Shown here: piece by piece, positions 8,671 to 17,233 of the stretch
Layout: each line of letters opens with the position of its first letter
Numbering within the stretch: position 1 is the first letter of the stretch
Assembly: GCF_900230195.1 (NCBI RefSeq)
Contig: NZ_OCNE01000024.1
Coordinates: 1-64,000 of the forward strand
Direction of reading: 5' to 3'
DNA: 64,000 nucleotides
Source of the DNA: Streptomyces zhaozhouensis
GTDB taxonomy: Bacteria; Actinomycetota; Actinomycetes; Streptomycetales; Streptomycetaceae
Made by a program: the position numbers and the translations under genes
Notes under the pieces: model-generated
The model's database searches: none
The model's input: only the letters and a program-made list of their open reading frames with translations
What the model was told of the DNA's origin: nothing

Positions 8671-9020
8671 CTCGGGCTCCTGGCTGCCTCGGGTCCTGGG
8701 TGCCGGGGGTGGCTCCGCCGGCTTCGCGTGACCGGTCCGATCTCGCTGCGGTCAGCGTAGTCAGGGGGTCTGACAATGGGCCTTCTCCCGCGTCGGCACG
8801 CCGTCGACCTGCGGTGATCGCCTGCCGGGCGCTGGCGGCGACTCCCGTGCGGGGGCGCGGGGCCGGGCGCGTGGCCCGGCCTGTGACGGTGGCGGGCACG
8901 CGTTCCTCACGAGTGCCGTCCCTCGGCCGTGGGCCTGGGCCCGTACCGCCGAATAAAGTAGCGGTAGCGGTGCTTTCGGGGTGCTGACCGAGTCGAGGCC
9001 GGGGAACTGGCAGGGGGTGC
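8671..9020. other. Divergent intergenic region, ECF factor / kinase-TerD
   Basis: A 350-bp region that must carry promoters for both neighbours. A TAAAGTAGCGG stretch near 8955 could belong to a plus-strand promoter, but no matching -35 is convincing. No gene or hairpin is supported here. Confidence 0.4.
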
Positions 9021-10553
9021 GTGGTGGCGCGGGAGCGGATCATCGACGGGCGGTACCGGCTGGGGCGGCAGCTGGGTGAGGGCGCCATGGGGACGGTCTG
9101 GGAGGCGTTGGACCTGCGGCTGGAGCGGCAGGTCGCGGTCAAGGTGGTCGGCAGTTCGGCGGTGGGGCGGGACCCGCGGGCCAGGGAGCGGTTCGAGCGG
9201 GAGGCGAAGCTGCTGGCCGGGCTCTCCAGCCCGTTCATCGTCACGGTGCACGACGTCGGGGAGACGGACTTCGGCGACGGGGACCTGGGGCAGTCGGTTC
9301 TCTATCTGGTGATGGAGCGGCTGCACGGCAGGTCGCTGGAGGCGGTGCTGGCCACGGAGCTGCCTCCGCTGGCCGAGGTGGCGCGGTGGGGCGAGCAGGT
9401 GTGCCGGGCGTTGGCCGTGGCGCACGACTCGGGGGTGGTGCACCGGGATCTGAAGCCGGCCAACGTGATGGTCGGCCCCGACGGGCTGGCCCGGGTGCTG
9501 GACTTCGGGATCGCCGCCGTGCTGGCCGAGTCGACCGACCACGCGCGGCTGACCTCGACCGGGGTGGTGGTGGGCACGCCCTCGTACATGTCGCCCGAGC
9601 AGATCGAGGGTGGCTCGGTCGGCTTCCGCAGTGACCTGTACTCGGCGGGCTGTGTGCTGTACGCGCTGGTCACGGGGCAGCCGCCGTTCAGCGGGCCGTC
9701 GCTGTACCAGTTGCTGCGGCAGCAGATGGAGAGCGATCCGCAGCCGCCCGGCGAGCGCAGGGCGGGGGTGCCCGCGGCGTGGGACCAGCTGATCCTGGCG
9801 TTGCTCCAGAAGCGGCCCGAGGCGCGGCCGGGCAGTGCGACGGAGGTCGCGGACCGGCTGCGGGAGCTGTCGCTGAGCGCGGCGGCGGCGACGGTGCTGC
9901 TGCCCGCGCAGCCGGTGGTGGCGCCCGCGGTGTACGAGCCGACGCGGGTCGATCCGCGGTCGGTGCTGCTGGCCAGTTGCCCGCATCCGGACGGCGGCCG
10001 GCTGCCGTTGGCGACCGGGCAGCGGATGCGGCTGAGCGACGTGCTGCCCCTGGCGGAGGCGTTCACGGTGGCCGTGGACTGGCGGGCGGACGAGGGGATG
10101 GACGTGGACGCCAGCGCGCTGGTGCTGGACGCCGGCGGCCGGGTGCTCTCCGACGAGCACTTCGTCTTCTACAACAACCCGGAGCCGGCGGGCGTCGGTG
10201 TGACGCTGGCCGGGGAGGACCCGGAGGCGCTGTTCACGGTGCGGCTGCCGGAGCTGGGCGAGGAGGCCAGGCGTGTGGTCTTCGCGCTGTCGCTGCACGA
10301 GGAGGGGCCGGGCGGCGGGCGGGACCTGGCGGCGGTGGGCCGCCCCCATCTGCGGCTGCGGGACGCGGAGAACGGCGCGGAGCTGCTCTGCTACGGCTTC
10401 CCCGACGGGCCGCCCGGGGTCACCGGGGTGACGGTGGGGGAGCTGGTGCGGGACGACGACGGCTGGCTGTTCTCGGCGAACAGCCGGGGTTTCCCCGACG
10501 GGCTGGCCGAGATCGCGGAGTCGTACGGGGTGCTGGTGGAGGCGGAGGCCTGA
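9021..10553 (+). CDS. Ser/Thr protein kinase fused to a TerD domain
   Basis: A 510-residue soluble protein. Residues 12-285 form a complete Hanks-type kinase: glycine loop LGEGAMGTVWEA (18-29), Lys41, catalytic HRDLKPANV (141-149), DFG (161-163), SPEQ (191-194). After an Ala/Pro linker, residues ~350-508 form a TerD (tellurium-resistance, calcium-binding) domain with GMDVDASALVLD and EHFVFYNN. No membrane segment is present. Most actinobacterial kinases of this class carry PASTA, WD or membrane regions, so the TerD fusion is unusual. It may link phosphorylation to the TerD stress system; a free TerD protein is encoded at 28.5 kb. The GTG at 9021 follows GGCAGGGGG; 9024 is an equal alternative. 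Confidence 0.9.
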   Translation: MVARERIIDGRYRLGRQLGEGAMGTVWEALDLRLERQVAVKVVGSSAVGRDPRARERFEREAKLLAGLSSPFIVTVHDVGETDFGDGDLGQSVLYLVMERLHGRSLEAVLATELPPLAEVARWGEQVCRALAVAHDSGVVHRDLKPANVMVGPDGLARVLDFGIAAVLAESTDHARLTSTGVVVGTPSYMSPEQIEGGSVGFRSDLYSAGCVLYALVTGQPPFSGPSLYQLLRQQMESDPQPPGERRAGVPAAWDQLILALLQKRPEARPGSATEVADRLRELSLSAAAATVLLPAQPVVAPAVYEPTRVDPRSVLLASCPHPDGGRLPLATGQRMRLSDVLPLAEAFTVAVDWRADEGMDVDASALVLDAGGRVLSDEHFVFYNNPEPAGVGVTLAGEDPEALFTVRLPELGEEARRVVFALSLHEEGPGGGRDLAAVGRPHLRLRDAENGAELLCYGFPDGPPGVTGVTVGELVRDDDGWLFSANSRGFPDGLAEIAESYGVLVEAEA

Positions 10554-10596
10554 CGCTCCCGGTGCTCCCCGGCACGGGCGCGCGGGGCCGGGGGCG

Positions 10597-11460
10597 TCAC
10601 CTCAGCAGGCGGGAGAGGCGCCGGTCGGCCAGCGGGCGGCCGCCGGTCTGGCAGCGCGGGCAGTACTGGAGCGAGGAGTCGCGGTAGGCGACCTCCCTGA
10701 TGGTGTCCCCGCACACCGGACACGGCTGGCCGGTGCGGCCGTGCACCCGCAGTCCGCTCTTCTTCTCCGCCTTCAGCTCGCCCGCGGCCAGCCCCCGGGC
10801 GCGGTCCACGGCCTCGTCGAGCGTGTCGCGCAGCGCCCGGTACAGCCGGGCGACGCCGTCGGCGTCCAGGCGGTCGGCGAGCTGGAACGGGGACATCCGC
10901 GCGGCGTGCAGGATCTCGTCGGAGTAGGCGTTGCCGACGCCGGCGAGGACGCTCTGGTCGCGCAGCACGCCCTTGAGGCGGTGGTGCTCGCCGCGCAGCA
11001 GGGCCGCGAGGGTCTCCTCGGTGAAGTCGTCGCCGAGCGGGTCGGGGCCGAGGCGGGCGACGCCCGGCACCTCGGCGGGGTCGCGCACGCAGTGGACGGC
11101 GAGCCGCTTCTGGGTGCCTGCCTCGGTCAGGTCGAAGCCGGCGCCGCCGGCCAGGGTCAGGCGCAGCGCGAGGGGGCCCCTGCCCGGCCTGGGGGGCGCG
11201 GCCGGCTGGGTCTCCCGCCAGCGCAGCCAGCCGGCGCGCGCCAGGTGGATCACGAGGTGGAGTTCGTCGTCGACGACCAGGTCGAGGAACTTGCCGTGCC
11301 GCGCGACGGCGGTGAAGGTCCGGCCGGCGACGGCGTCCAGCGGCGGGTCGTACGTCTTCAGCACGTGGAAGGCGACCGGCGCGACGCGGGCGACGGTCTG
11401 CCCCGCGAGGCGGTCGTCGAGGAGGTCGCGCAGGGCGGCCACTTCGGGTAGTTCGGGCAT
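10597..11460 (-). CDS. Fpg/Nei family DNA glycosylase
   Basis: A 287-residue enzyme that removes oxidised bases and cuts the abasic site. The N-terminus is MPELPEV, so removal of Met exposes the catalytic Pro with Glu next to it. The helix-two-turn-helix lies near VLAGVGNAYSDEIL (171-184). The C-terminal zinc finger has Cys247, Cys250, Cys267 and Cys270 around the conserved Arg260. All parts needed for base excision are present. Without a search I cannot tell formamidopyrimidine glycosylase from an actinobacterial Nei2-type enzyme. The frame stays open far upstream, but the MPELPEV start is decisive. It converges with the kinase-TerD gene. Confidence 0.9.
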   Translation of the reverse strand: MPELPEVAALRDLLDDRLAGQTVARVAPVAFHVLKTYDPPLDAVAGRTFTAVARHGKFLDLVVDDELHLVIHLARAGWLRWRETQPAAPPRPGRGPLALRLTLAGGAGFDLTEAGTQKRLAVHCVRDPAEVPGVARLGPDPLGDDFTEETLAALLRGEHHRLKGVLRDQSVLAGVGNAYSDEILHAARMSPFQLADRLDADGVARLYRALRDTLDEAVDRARGLAAGELKAEKKSGLRVHGRTGQPCPVCGDTIREVAYRDSSLQYCPRCQTGGRPLADRRLSRLLR

Positions 11461-11552
11461 GGGTTCGAGGATATGCCCGTTTCGCCCGTGCCGGCCGGGG
11501 GCCGCCCGACGCCGCCGCCCGCCCGCCCTCCGGACGGCCGCCGCGCGCGCCG

Positions 11553-12062
11553 TCAGCCGAAGTCGTCCGGGACGATGCGGAGCTTCTGGGCGACGCGGGC
11601 GAGTGCCTTCTGGTCGGTGGCGTTGAGCGCGTCGAGGACGGTGTGGCGCACGGCGCGCAGATGGGTGGGCGCGGCCGCTTCCACGAGGGCGAAGCCGGCG
11701 TCGGTGAGCTCGGCGAGGGTGTAGCGGCCGTCGGCGGGGTCGGGGGACCTGGCGATCCAGCCGCGTCCCTCGCAGCGCTTGACGACGTTGGACAGCCGGG
11801 AGAGGGACCCGCTGGCCAGGAAGGCGAGCTCGCCCATCCGCAGCGTGCGCCGCGGGGCCTCGGAGAGATGGCTGAGCACCAGGTACTCGAACAGGGTGAG
11901 GCCGTGCTCCTGTCGCAGCGGCGACTCCAGCTTGCCCGGCAGCAGCAGGACGAGGGAGATCAGCCCCGTCCACGCCTCCTTCTCCCGCTCGTCGAGCCAG
12001 CGCGGCTCGTTCTCTTCCTCGTCTGTGTGGGTCCCGCTCACGGGCCCTCCCGTGCTGTTCAT
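11553..12062 (-). CDS. MarR family transcriptional regulator
   Basis: A 169-residue repressor-type protein. The winged helix occupies about 55-125: RTLRMGELAFLASGSLSRLSNVVKRCEGRGW is the recognition region and DPADGRYTLAELTDAG the wing. It is divergent from the ridA-like gene, and the 127 bp between them hold two copies of a near-palindromic site (see the operator entry). MarR proteins usually repress themselves and the divergent neighbour and are released by small phenolic or oxidising ligands. The ligand here is unknown. Confidence 0.88.
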   Translation of the reverse strand: MNSTGGPVSGTHTDEEENEPRWLDEREKEAWTGLISLVLLLPGKLESPLRQEHGLTLFEYLVLSHLSEAPRRTLRMGELAFLASGSLSRLSNVVKRCEGRGWIARSPDPADGRYTLAELTDAGFALVEAAAPTHLRAVRHTVLDALNATDQKALARVAQKLRIVPDDFG

Positions 12063-12093
12063 GGATCTTCCCGTCCCTGGGCGAGGTCCGCCA

Positions 12094-12146
12094 TCACTTT
12101 GCGCTTGAAGTCATTGCTTGCTAGTCTCACTTTACGCGTGAAGTGA
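12094..12146. promoter_or_regulatory. Two near-palindromic operators between marR and ridA genes
   Basis: TCACTTTACGCGTGAAGTGA at 12127-12146 is palindromic in 9 of 10 pairs. A second copy at 12094-12113 matches it at 17 of 20 positions. Start-to-start spacing is 33 bp, about three helical turns. A possible plus-strand promoter, TTGCGC (12099-12104) - 17 bp - TAGTCT (12122-12127), lies across both sites, so a bound MarR dimer would block it. The sites are visible in the sequence; the binding protein is inferred from position. Confidence 0.7.
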
Positions 12147-12189
12147 TTCGTGGGGGCGGTCACCCCCGTGCGGAGAAAGAGGAAGCATC

Positions 12190-12612
12190 ATGAGCACCGT
12201 CACCTTCGGCATCACTCCCGGCTTCGGCGAGAAGGTGCACCAGACCCTCGGCTACAGCCAGGCCGTCCGCGTCGGCGACCGGGTGGAGATCTCGGGACAG
12301 GCGGGGGTGGACGACGACCTGGTCGTCCCCGAGGCGCTGGAGGACGAGATCGTCCTGGCCTTCGACAACGTGGAACGCACGCTCGCCACCGTCGGCGCGA
12401 CCTGGAAGGACGTCATCCACGTCAACTCGTACCACAAGGTCGCGCCGGGGGACGACGCCATCGACGACCACAACGCGGTCATGACGGAGCAGTTCCGTCG
12501 TCGCCTCGGCGGCCGCGCGCCGATCTGGACCGAGACCGGCGTCACGGTCCTCGGCCTCGCCGCCATGCGCGTGGAGATCCGCGTCACCGCCGTCGTCGGC
12601 TCCGGGAGCTGA
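12190..12612 (+). CDS. RidA family protein (YjgF/YER057c/UK114)
   Basis: A 140-residue single-domain RidA-fold protein with the family order: QAVRVGDRVEISGQAGVD near the N-terminus, ATVGATWKDVIHVNSYH in the middle, and APIWTETGVTVLG towards the end, followed by MRVEIRVTAV with the Arg that binds carboxylates in deaminating members. True RidA hydrolyses reactive enamine/imine intermediates from PLP enzymes; many paralogues act otherwise. Expression is probably controlled by the divergent MarR protein through the operator pair upstream. Confidence 0.87.
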   Translation: MSTVTFGITPGFGEKVHQTLGYSQAVRVGDRVEISGQAGVDDDLVVPEALEDEIVLAFDNVERTLATVGATWKDVIHVNSYHKVAPGDDAIDDHNAVMTEQFRRRLGGRAPIWTETGVTVLGLAAMRVEIRVTAVVGSGS

Positions 12613-12662
12613 GCGACCGCCGGCCGCCGGACCGCGCCCCCTGGGCGGCCCGGCGCGCGGGG

Positions 12663-13319
12663 TCAGGGCCGCGCGGTCTTCCGGGCCACCGTCAGGCCGT
12701 CGCGGAGGGGGAGCAGCACCGACTCGACGCGGGGGTCGGCGGTGACGATGTCGTTGATCTCGCGGATCGCGCGGTCGGCCGGGTCCTGCGCCTCGGGGTC
12801 GACGACGCGCCCCTCGCGCAGCGTGTTGTCGAGGAGGACCAGACCGCCGGGGCGCAGCCGGCGCAGGGTCTCCTCGTAGTAGACGGGGTAGCTGACCTTG
12901 TCGGCGTCGATGAACGCCAGGTCGAACGCCTCCTCCTCGGGCAGCGCCTTGAGGGTGTCGACGGCCGGGCCGAGGCGCAGCTCGATGCGTTCGGCGAGGC
13001 CGGCGCGCTGCCAGTAGCGGCGGGCGATCGAGGTCCACTCCTCGCTCACGTCGCAGGCCAGCAGCGTGCCGCCGGGGGCGAGCCCGCGGGCGATGGAGAT
13101 CGACGAGTAGCCGGTGAAGACACCGACCTCCAGCGCGCGGCGGGCGCCGACCAGCCGCGTCAGGAGGGTCAGGAACGCGCCCTCGTCCTGGCTGATCTGC
13201 ATACTCAGGTGCTCGGGCAGGGCGGCCGCCGTCTCGGCCGCGAGGTCGCGCAGCACCTCGTCGGCCGGCGTCGCGTGGTCCAACAGGTAGTCGTTGAGCG
13301 CGGGGTTGACGATGTCCAT
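12663..13319 (-). CDS. SAM-dependent O-methyltransferase, class I (CCoAMT-like)
   Basis: A 218-residue enzyme of the PF01596 family. SAM motif I is ALEVGVFTGYSSISIA (62-77), then ACDVSEEW and the metal/substrate stretch AFIDADK, followed by LLDNTL. These enzymes methylate catechol-type hydroxyls in a divalent-metal-dependent way; the acceptor is not evident. It is convergent with ridA. The start ATG at 13319 gives the usual family length. Confidence 0.88.
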   Translation of the reverse strand: MDIVNPALNDYLLDHATPADEVLRDLAAETAAALPEHLSMQISQDEGAFLTLLTRLVGARRALEVGVFTGYSSISIARGLAPGGTLLACDVSEEWTSIARRYWQRAGLAERIELRLGPAVDTLKALPEEEAFDLAFIDADKVSYPVYYEETLRRLRPGGLVLLDNTLREGRVVDPEAQDPADRAIREINDIVTADPRVESVLLPLRDGLTVARKTARP

Positions 13320-13369
13320 GGCGGGCACCCTACGCCCGGCCGGGTGAGCCGGGGCAGGGCGGCGACGGC

Positions 13370-14632
13370 TCAGGGCTGCATGGGGCCCGGGATGTCCGCG
13401 CGGTTCTCGTCCTCGTTCCGCTCCTCCTCGCGGACGGCCAAATAGAGCAGCGCGACGGTCAGGTCGTCGGGGCTGACCGGGCCCGCGGACTCGGGGGCGG
13501 TCAGGGAGAGCGCGGCGCCGCCGGCCAGGGAGAGGCGCAGCGGCAGCGACCCGGCGTCCGCGGTGTGCAGTTGGCCGAGGTCGAACGTGGCCTCGGAGAG
13601 CACGCCGTTGCGGATGGCCAGCCGCGCCTCGACGTCGGCGTCGTCGGCGACCGGCTCGCCGATCATGGCCGGCAGCCCGTACCGCTCGACCTGCTCCTCC
13701 ATCAGACCGAGCATCGGGCCAAGCGCCTGGCGGGCCTGGGCCGCGGTCATCCGCACGGTGACGCGTTCGGCGCCGCGCTCCTCGCCCTCGTGGTGGGTGG
13801 TGGCGCCGTCGGCGAGGGCGTCGCGCAACTGGCCGACGAGGTCCCACTGGTTGTCCGACTGGAGGAGCGCGTCGCCGTCCTCGACGGTGGCGGCGAGGTC
13901 GTGGGCGGCGGACGCGGGGACGCCGCCGTAGCGGGCCAGGGCCTCGGCGTAGGCCGGGTACTGGAAGGGGTCGACCTCCACCCACTCCCCGTGCAGCCCG
14001 GTGGCGGCGTCCGCCAGGGACTCGGGGAGGTGGCCGGCGTCCTGCGCGAAGCGTTCGGCGCGGGCGACGGCGGCCTCGTCGCCGCCGTAGACGTCCTCGA
14101 CGACGGCCTCGCCGCCGACCCGGAGATAGGTGACCTCCTCGACCTGCTTGAGGCCGAGCACGTCGCGGCCGCCGAAGTTGACCGTCCAGGAGCTGTTGCG
14201 CGGGTCCTCGGGGGCGAGGTCCCGCATCCGGGACTCCTCGTCCGGGTCGCCCGTCGAGAACGTCAGCTCCAGGTCGGCCAGCAGCCGCACCTCCTCGGGT
14301 GTGGGCTGCCGGCCGTCGGGTCCCGCGGTCCGGGAGAGGTAGGCGTGCAGCTCGTCGGCGCCGAGGTCGAGGGTGGCCCCGACGGTCAGCGCCTGGCGGT
14401 CAAGCAGCTCGTCGATGGAGTCGGTGACGGCGAACCCGGCCTCCGCGCTCTCGGCGACCTGGCAGGCGGTCGCGCTTCCGGTGGCCAGCAACGCGACGCC
14501 GCCCAGCGCGGCGATCCGCCGCAGGCGGGTTCGGGGGCGGGTGCGGTCGTTGATGTCGGCACTCCTGTCCGAGGGGGCGAGGACGCGGGCCCACCGGTCG
14601 ATGCGAGGGTGGCCTCGGCGTCCAGTGTCCAT
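13370..14632 (-). CDS. Putative lipoprotein
   Basis: A 420-residue protein whose N-terminal region contains an Arg-rich stretch, a hydrophobic segment (RRIAALGGVALLATGSATAC) and a Cys that could be lipidated. About 35 extra residues precede this from the ATG at 14632, which is long for a signal peptide; no in-frame ATG or GTG lies closer. The mature part resembles the LolA/LprG-like lipoproteins of actinomycetes in its strand-rich pattern and terms such as RVTVRMTAAQARQALGPM, but I cannot name a function. It is divergent from ubiX. Confidence 0.7.
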   Translation of the reverse strand: MDTGRRGHPRIDRWARVLAPSDRSADINDRTRPRTRLRRIAALGGVALLATGSATACQVAESAEAGFAVTDSIDELLDRQALTVGATLDLGADELHAYLSRTAGPDGRQPTPEEVRLLADLELTFSTGDPDEESRMRDLAPEDPRNSSWTVNFGGRDVLGLKQVEEVTYLRVGGEAVVEDVYGGDEAAVARAERFAQDAGHLPESLADAATGLHGEWVEVDPFQYPAYAEALARYGGVPASAAHDLAATVEDGDALLQSDNQWDLVGQLRDALADGATTHHEGEERGAERVTVRMTAAQARQALGPMLGLMEEQVERYGLPAMIGEPVADDADVEARLAIRNGVLSEATFDLGQLHTADAGSLPLRLSLAGGAALSLTAPESAGPVSPDDLTVALLYLAVREEERNEDENRADIPGPMQP

Positions 14633-14752
14633 GCCCGCGCCGCGGCGCGACCCGCGGGGCGCCGTCTGTGGCCGACGCGTCACCGTCCGGTAAGCAGCTC
14701 GTTGCCTGTACGACAAGATGCCCCGACGAGGGCGGCTGTCAGTGGCGGCGGT

Positions 14753-14758
14753 TAGCCT
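14753..14758 (+). promoter_or_regulatory. Probable -10 box for a leaderless ubiX transcript
   Basis: TAGCCT ends 6 bases before the ubiX ATG at 14765, and no Shine-Dalgarno sequence precedes that ATG. This is the pattern of leaderless mRNAs, common in Streptomyces. No clear -35 is visible. Confidence 0.45.
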
Positions 14759-14764
14759 CGACGC

Positions 14765-15469
14765 ATGAACGAGGCTGGTCCGGCGGACGGGCGCGCGGAG
14801 GCCGGGCGCCGGCCGTGGGTGGTGGGCGTCTCGGGTGCGTCGGGGACGCCCTACGCGGCGGCGCTGCTGCGCGGGCTGCTGGCGGCGGGCGAGTCGGTCG
14901 ACCTGGTGGTGAGCCGTGCGGCGCGGTTGACGTTGCGGGACGAGACGGGCGTCTCCTTCCGCGACGGGCACTGGCGGTCCGACCTGGCGGCGTGGCTGTC
15001 GCGCGGCGCCGACGGGACGGAGGGGGCGTTCGCGCCCGAGCTGTCCCGGGTGCGGTACTGGTCGGCCGGCGACCTGGCGGCGGGGCCCTCCTCCGGGTCG
15101 TATCCGGCCAGGGGCATGGTGATCGTGCCGGCCTCCACCGCCTCGGTCGCGGGCGTGGCGCTCGGTCTCTCCAAGGACCTGTTGCAGCGGGTGGCCTCCG
15201 TGACGCTCAAGGAGCGGCGCCCGCTGGTGGTCGTGGTGCGGGAGACCCCGTTGAGCGGACCGACCCTGCGGCAGCTGGTCGCGCTGGACGAGGCGGGCGC
15301 CGTGGTGCTGCCGGCCTCGCCGGCGTTCTACGCGGGTGCGGGCGACCTCCAGGAGCTGGTGGACTTCGTGGCGGGGCGGGCGCTGGACGCGATGGGGGTG
15401 GGGCACACGCTCTACCGCCGTTGGCGCGGCGAGTTGGGGGGCGCGGCCCGTTCGGCCGGGCACTCGTAG
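14765..15469 (+). CDS. ubiX: UbiX-type flavin prenyltransferase (menaquinone pathway)
   Basis: A 234-residue flavoprotein with the FMN loop GVSGASGTPYAAALLRGL (about 21-38), the PASTASVAGVALGLSKDLL segment and the C-terminal RPLVVVVRETPLSGPTLRQ region. It makes prenylated FMN, the cofactor of UbiD-type decarboxylases. In Streptomyces it supports the UbiD-like decarboxylase (MqnL) of the futalosine route, and the homologue there is also called MqnM. Consistently, an Lrp regulator and mqnE follow on the same strand. The UbiD- and UbiA-type genes (mqnL, mqnP) that, as I recall, adjoin it in S. coelicolor are not here. Confidence 0.88.
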   Translation: MNEAGPADGRAEAGRRPWVVGVSGASGTPYAAALLRGLLAAGESVDLVVSRAARLTLRDETGVSFRDGHWRSDLAAWLSRGADGTEGAFAPELSRVRYWSAGDLAAGPSSGSYPARGMVIVPASTASVAGVALGLSKDLLQRVASVTLKERRPLVVVVRETPLSGPTLRQLVALDEAGAVVLPASPAFYAGAGDLQELVDFVAGRALDAMGVGHTLYRRWRGELGGAARSAGHS

Positions 15470-15546
15470 GTGATCGGGGGGTCATGCCTTAGATTCGTCT
15501 GTGCGATCGACCGGATACGCCAGAGAACGAGGAGGGCGCTGCGAGC

Positions 15547-16008
15547 ATGGACGCCGTGGACAGACAGCTCATCCAGGCGCTGCGGGAGAACGGCCGGGCG
15601 TCGTACGCCGAGTTGGGCCGTCTGGTCGGGCTGTCGGGGCCGAGCGTCACCGACCGGATCAACCGCCTGGAGTCGGCCGGGGTGATCACCGGCTACCGGG
15701 CCACCGTGGACCCGAAGAAGCTGGGGCTCGGCGTGACCGCGCTGATCGGGGTGACGCTCTCGGACGCGGTCGACCACGAGGACGCCGCCGGGCGGCTGCG
15801 CGAGCTCGCGGAGATCGAGGACTGCTGGTTCATCGCCGGCGAGCACTCCTACATGCTGAAGGTCCGGGCCTCGGACGTGGACGGCCTGGAGCGCACCGTC
15901 CGCAGGCTCGCCCGCACCAAGGGCGTCTCCCGCACGCACTCGACCCTGGTGCTCTCCGTCAAGTGGGAGAACAGGGTCGGCGAGCTGCCCAGGGACGAGC
16001 AGGCGTAG
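15547..16008 (+). CDS. Lrp/AsnC family transcriptional regulator
   Basis: A 153-residue regulator. The N-terminal helix-turn-helix covers 2-50 (DRQLIQALRENGRASYAELGRLVGLSGPSVTDRINRLE), and the C-terminal RAM ligand/oligomer domain covers about 65-145. It lies between ubiX and mqnE on the same strand, so it may sense an amino acid or pathway compound and tune menaquinone synthesis; that role is inferred from position only. AGGAGGGCG ends 6 bases before the ATG at 15547. Confidence 0.9.
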   Translation: MDAVDRQLIQALRENGRASYAELGRLVGLSGPSVTDRINRLESAGVITGYRATVDPKKLGLGVTALIGVTLSDAVDHEDAAGRLRELAEIEDCWFIAGEHSYMLKVRASDVDGLERTVRRLARTKGVSRTHSTLVLSVKWENRVGELPRDEQA

Positions 16009-16054
16009 CCTCTAAGACGGCGCACACGACGGACCGCACCCGGGAGGCAGGCAG

Positions 16055-17221
16055 ATGGACGCGGGGTTGAAGCGGGAGCTGGAGGAGAAGGCGCTCTCCG
16101 GGGAGAGGCTCTCCCGCGAGGACGGCATCGCTCTCTACGAGACGGACGACCTCGCCTGGCTCGGCGGCCTCGCGCACGAGGTGCGGACCCGGAAGAACGG
16201 CGACGTCGTCTACTTCAACGTCAACCGCCATCTGAACATGACCAACGTCTGCACGGCCTCGTGCGCCTACTGCTCGTTCCAGCGCAAGCCGGGCGAGAAG
16301 GACGCGTACACGATGCGCATCGAGGAGGCCGTCAGGCTGGCCCACGCCATGGAGGGCGACGGCCTCACCGAGCTGCACATCGTCAACGGCCTCCACCCGA
16401 CGCTGCCGTGGCGCTACTACCCGAGGTCGCTGCGGGCGCTGAAGGAGGCGCTGCCGGAGCAGGTGTCGCTCAAGGCGTTCACCGCGACCGAGATCCACCA
16501 CTTCGAAAGCATCTCCGGGCTGTCGGCCTCCGAGATCCTCGACGAGCTGATCGACGCGGGGCTGGAGTCGCTCACCGGCGGCGGCGCCGAGATCTTCGAC
16601 GAGGAGGTCAGGAGCCAGATCGTCGACCACCGCACCCACTGGGAGGACTGGTCGCGCATCCACCGGCTGGCGCACTCCAAGGGCCTGAAGACCCCCTGCA
16701 CCATGCTGTACGGCCACATCGAGGAGCGCCGCCACCGGGTGGACCACGTGCTGCGGCTGCGCGAGCTCCAGGACGAGACCGGGGGCTTCCAGGTCTTCAT
16801 CCCGCTGCGCTACCAGCACGACTTCGTGGACATGCGGGACGGCAAGATCCGCAACCGGCTCCAGGCCGGCACCACCATGGCCTCCGGCGCCGAGGCGCTG
16901 CGCACGTTCGCCGTCTCCCGGCTGCTGTTCGACAACATCCCGCACGTCAAGGTCTTCTGGGTGATGCACGGCGTGGGCACCGCCCAGCTCGCGCTCCAGC
17001 ACGGCGCCGACGACATGGACGGCTCGGTCGTCGAGTACAAGATCACCCACGACGCGGACAACTTCGGCACCCCGGACAAGCTCACCAGGGACGACCTGCT
17101 GGAGCTCATCAGGGACGCCGGCTTCCGGCCCGTCGAGCGCAACACCCGCTACGAGGTGCTGCGCGAGTACGAGGGCCCGGACCCGGCCCGCCGCGACCAG
17201 CCGCAGCCGATGCGGGCCTGA
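16055..17221 (+). CDS. mqnE: Aminofutalosine synthase, radical SAM (MqnE)
   Basis: A 388-residue radical SAM enzyme. The cluster motif is Cys66-x3-Cys70-x2-Cys73 in NVCTASCAYCSF, followed by family-typical LTELHIVNGLHPTLPWRYY and the TEIHHFESISG segment. MqnE joins the 3-[(1-carboxyvinyl)oxy]benzoate made by MqnA to SAM's adenosyl radical, giving 6-amino-6-deoxyfutalosine, an early step to menaquinone. mqnA and mqnC are 8-10 kb away in the same window. The ATG follows CGGGAGGCAGGCAG. Confidence 0.95.
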   Translation: MDAGLKRELEEKALSGERLSREDGIALYETDDLAWLGGLAHEVRTRKNGDVVYFNVNRHLNMTNVCTASCAYCSFQRKPGEKDAYTMRIEEAVRLAHAMEGDGLTELHIVNGLHPTLPWRYYPRSLRALKEALPEQVSLKAFTATEIHHFESISGLSASEILDELIDAGLESLTGGGAEIFDEEVRSQIVDHRTHWEDWSRIHRLAHSKGLKTPCTMLYGHIEERRHRVDHVLRLRELQDETGGFQVFIPLRYQHDFVDMRDGKIRNRLQAGTTMASGAEALRTFAVSRLLFDNIPHVKVFWVMHGVGTAQLALQHGADDMDGSVVEYKITHDADNFGTPDKLTRDDLLELIRDAGFRPVERNTRYEVLREYEGPDPARRDQPQPMRA

Positions 17222-17233
17222 GGTCGTGCGGGC

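Noticed and set aside
10554..10596. Terminator between kinase-TerD and fpg genes
   Set aside because: An imperfect GC-rich stem can be drawn around ACGCTCCCGG/CCGGGGGCGT, but it has a wobble pair and overlaps the end of the glycosylase gene; too weak to annotate.
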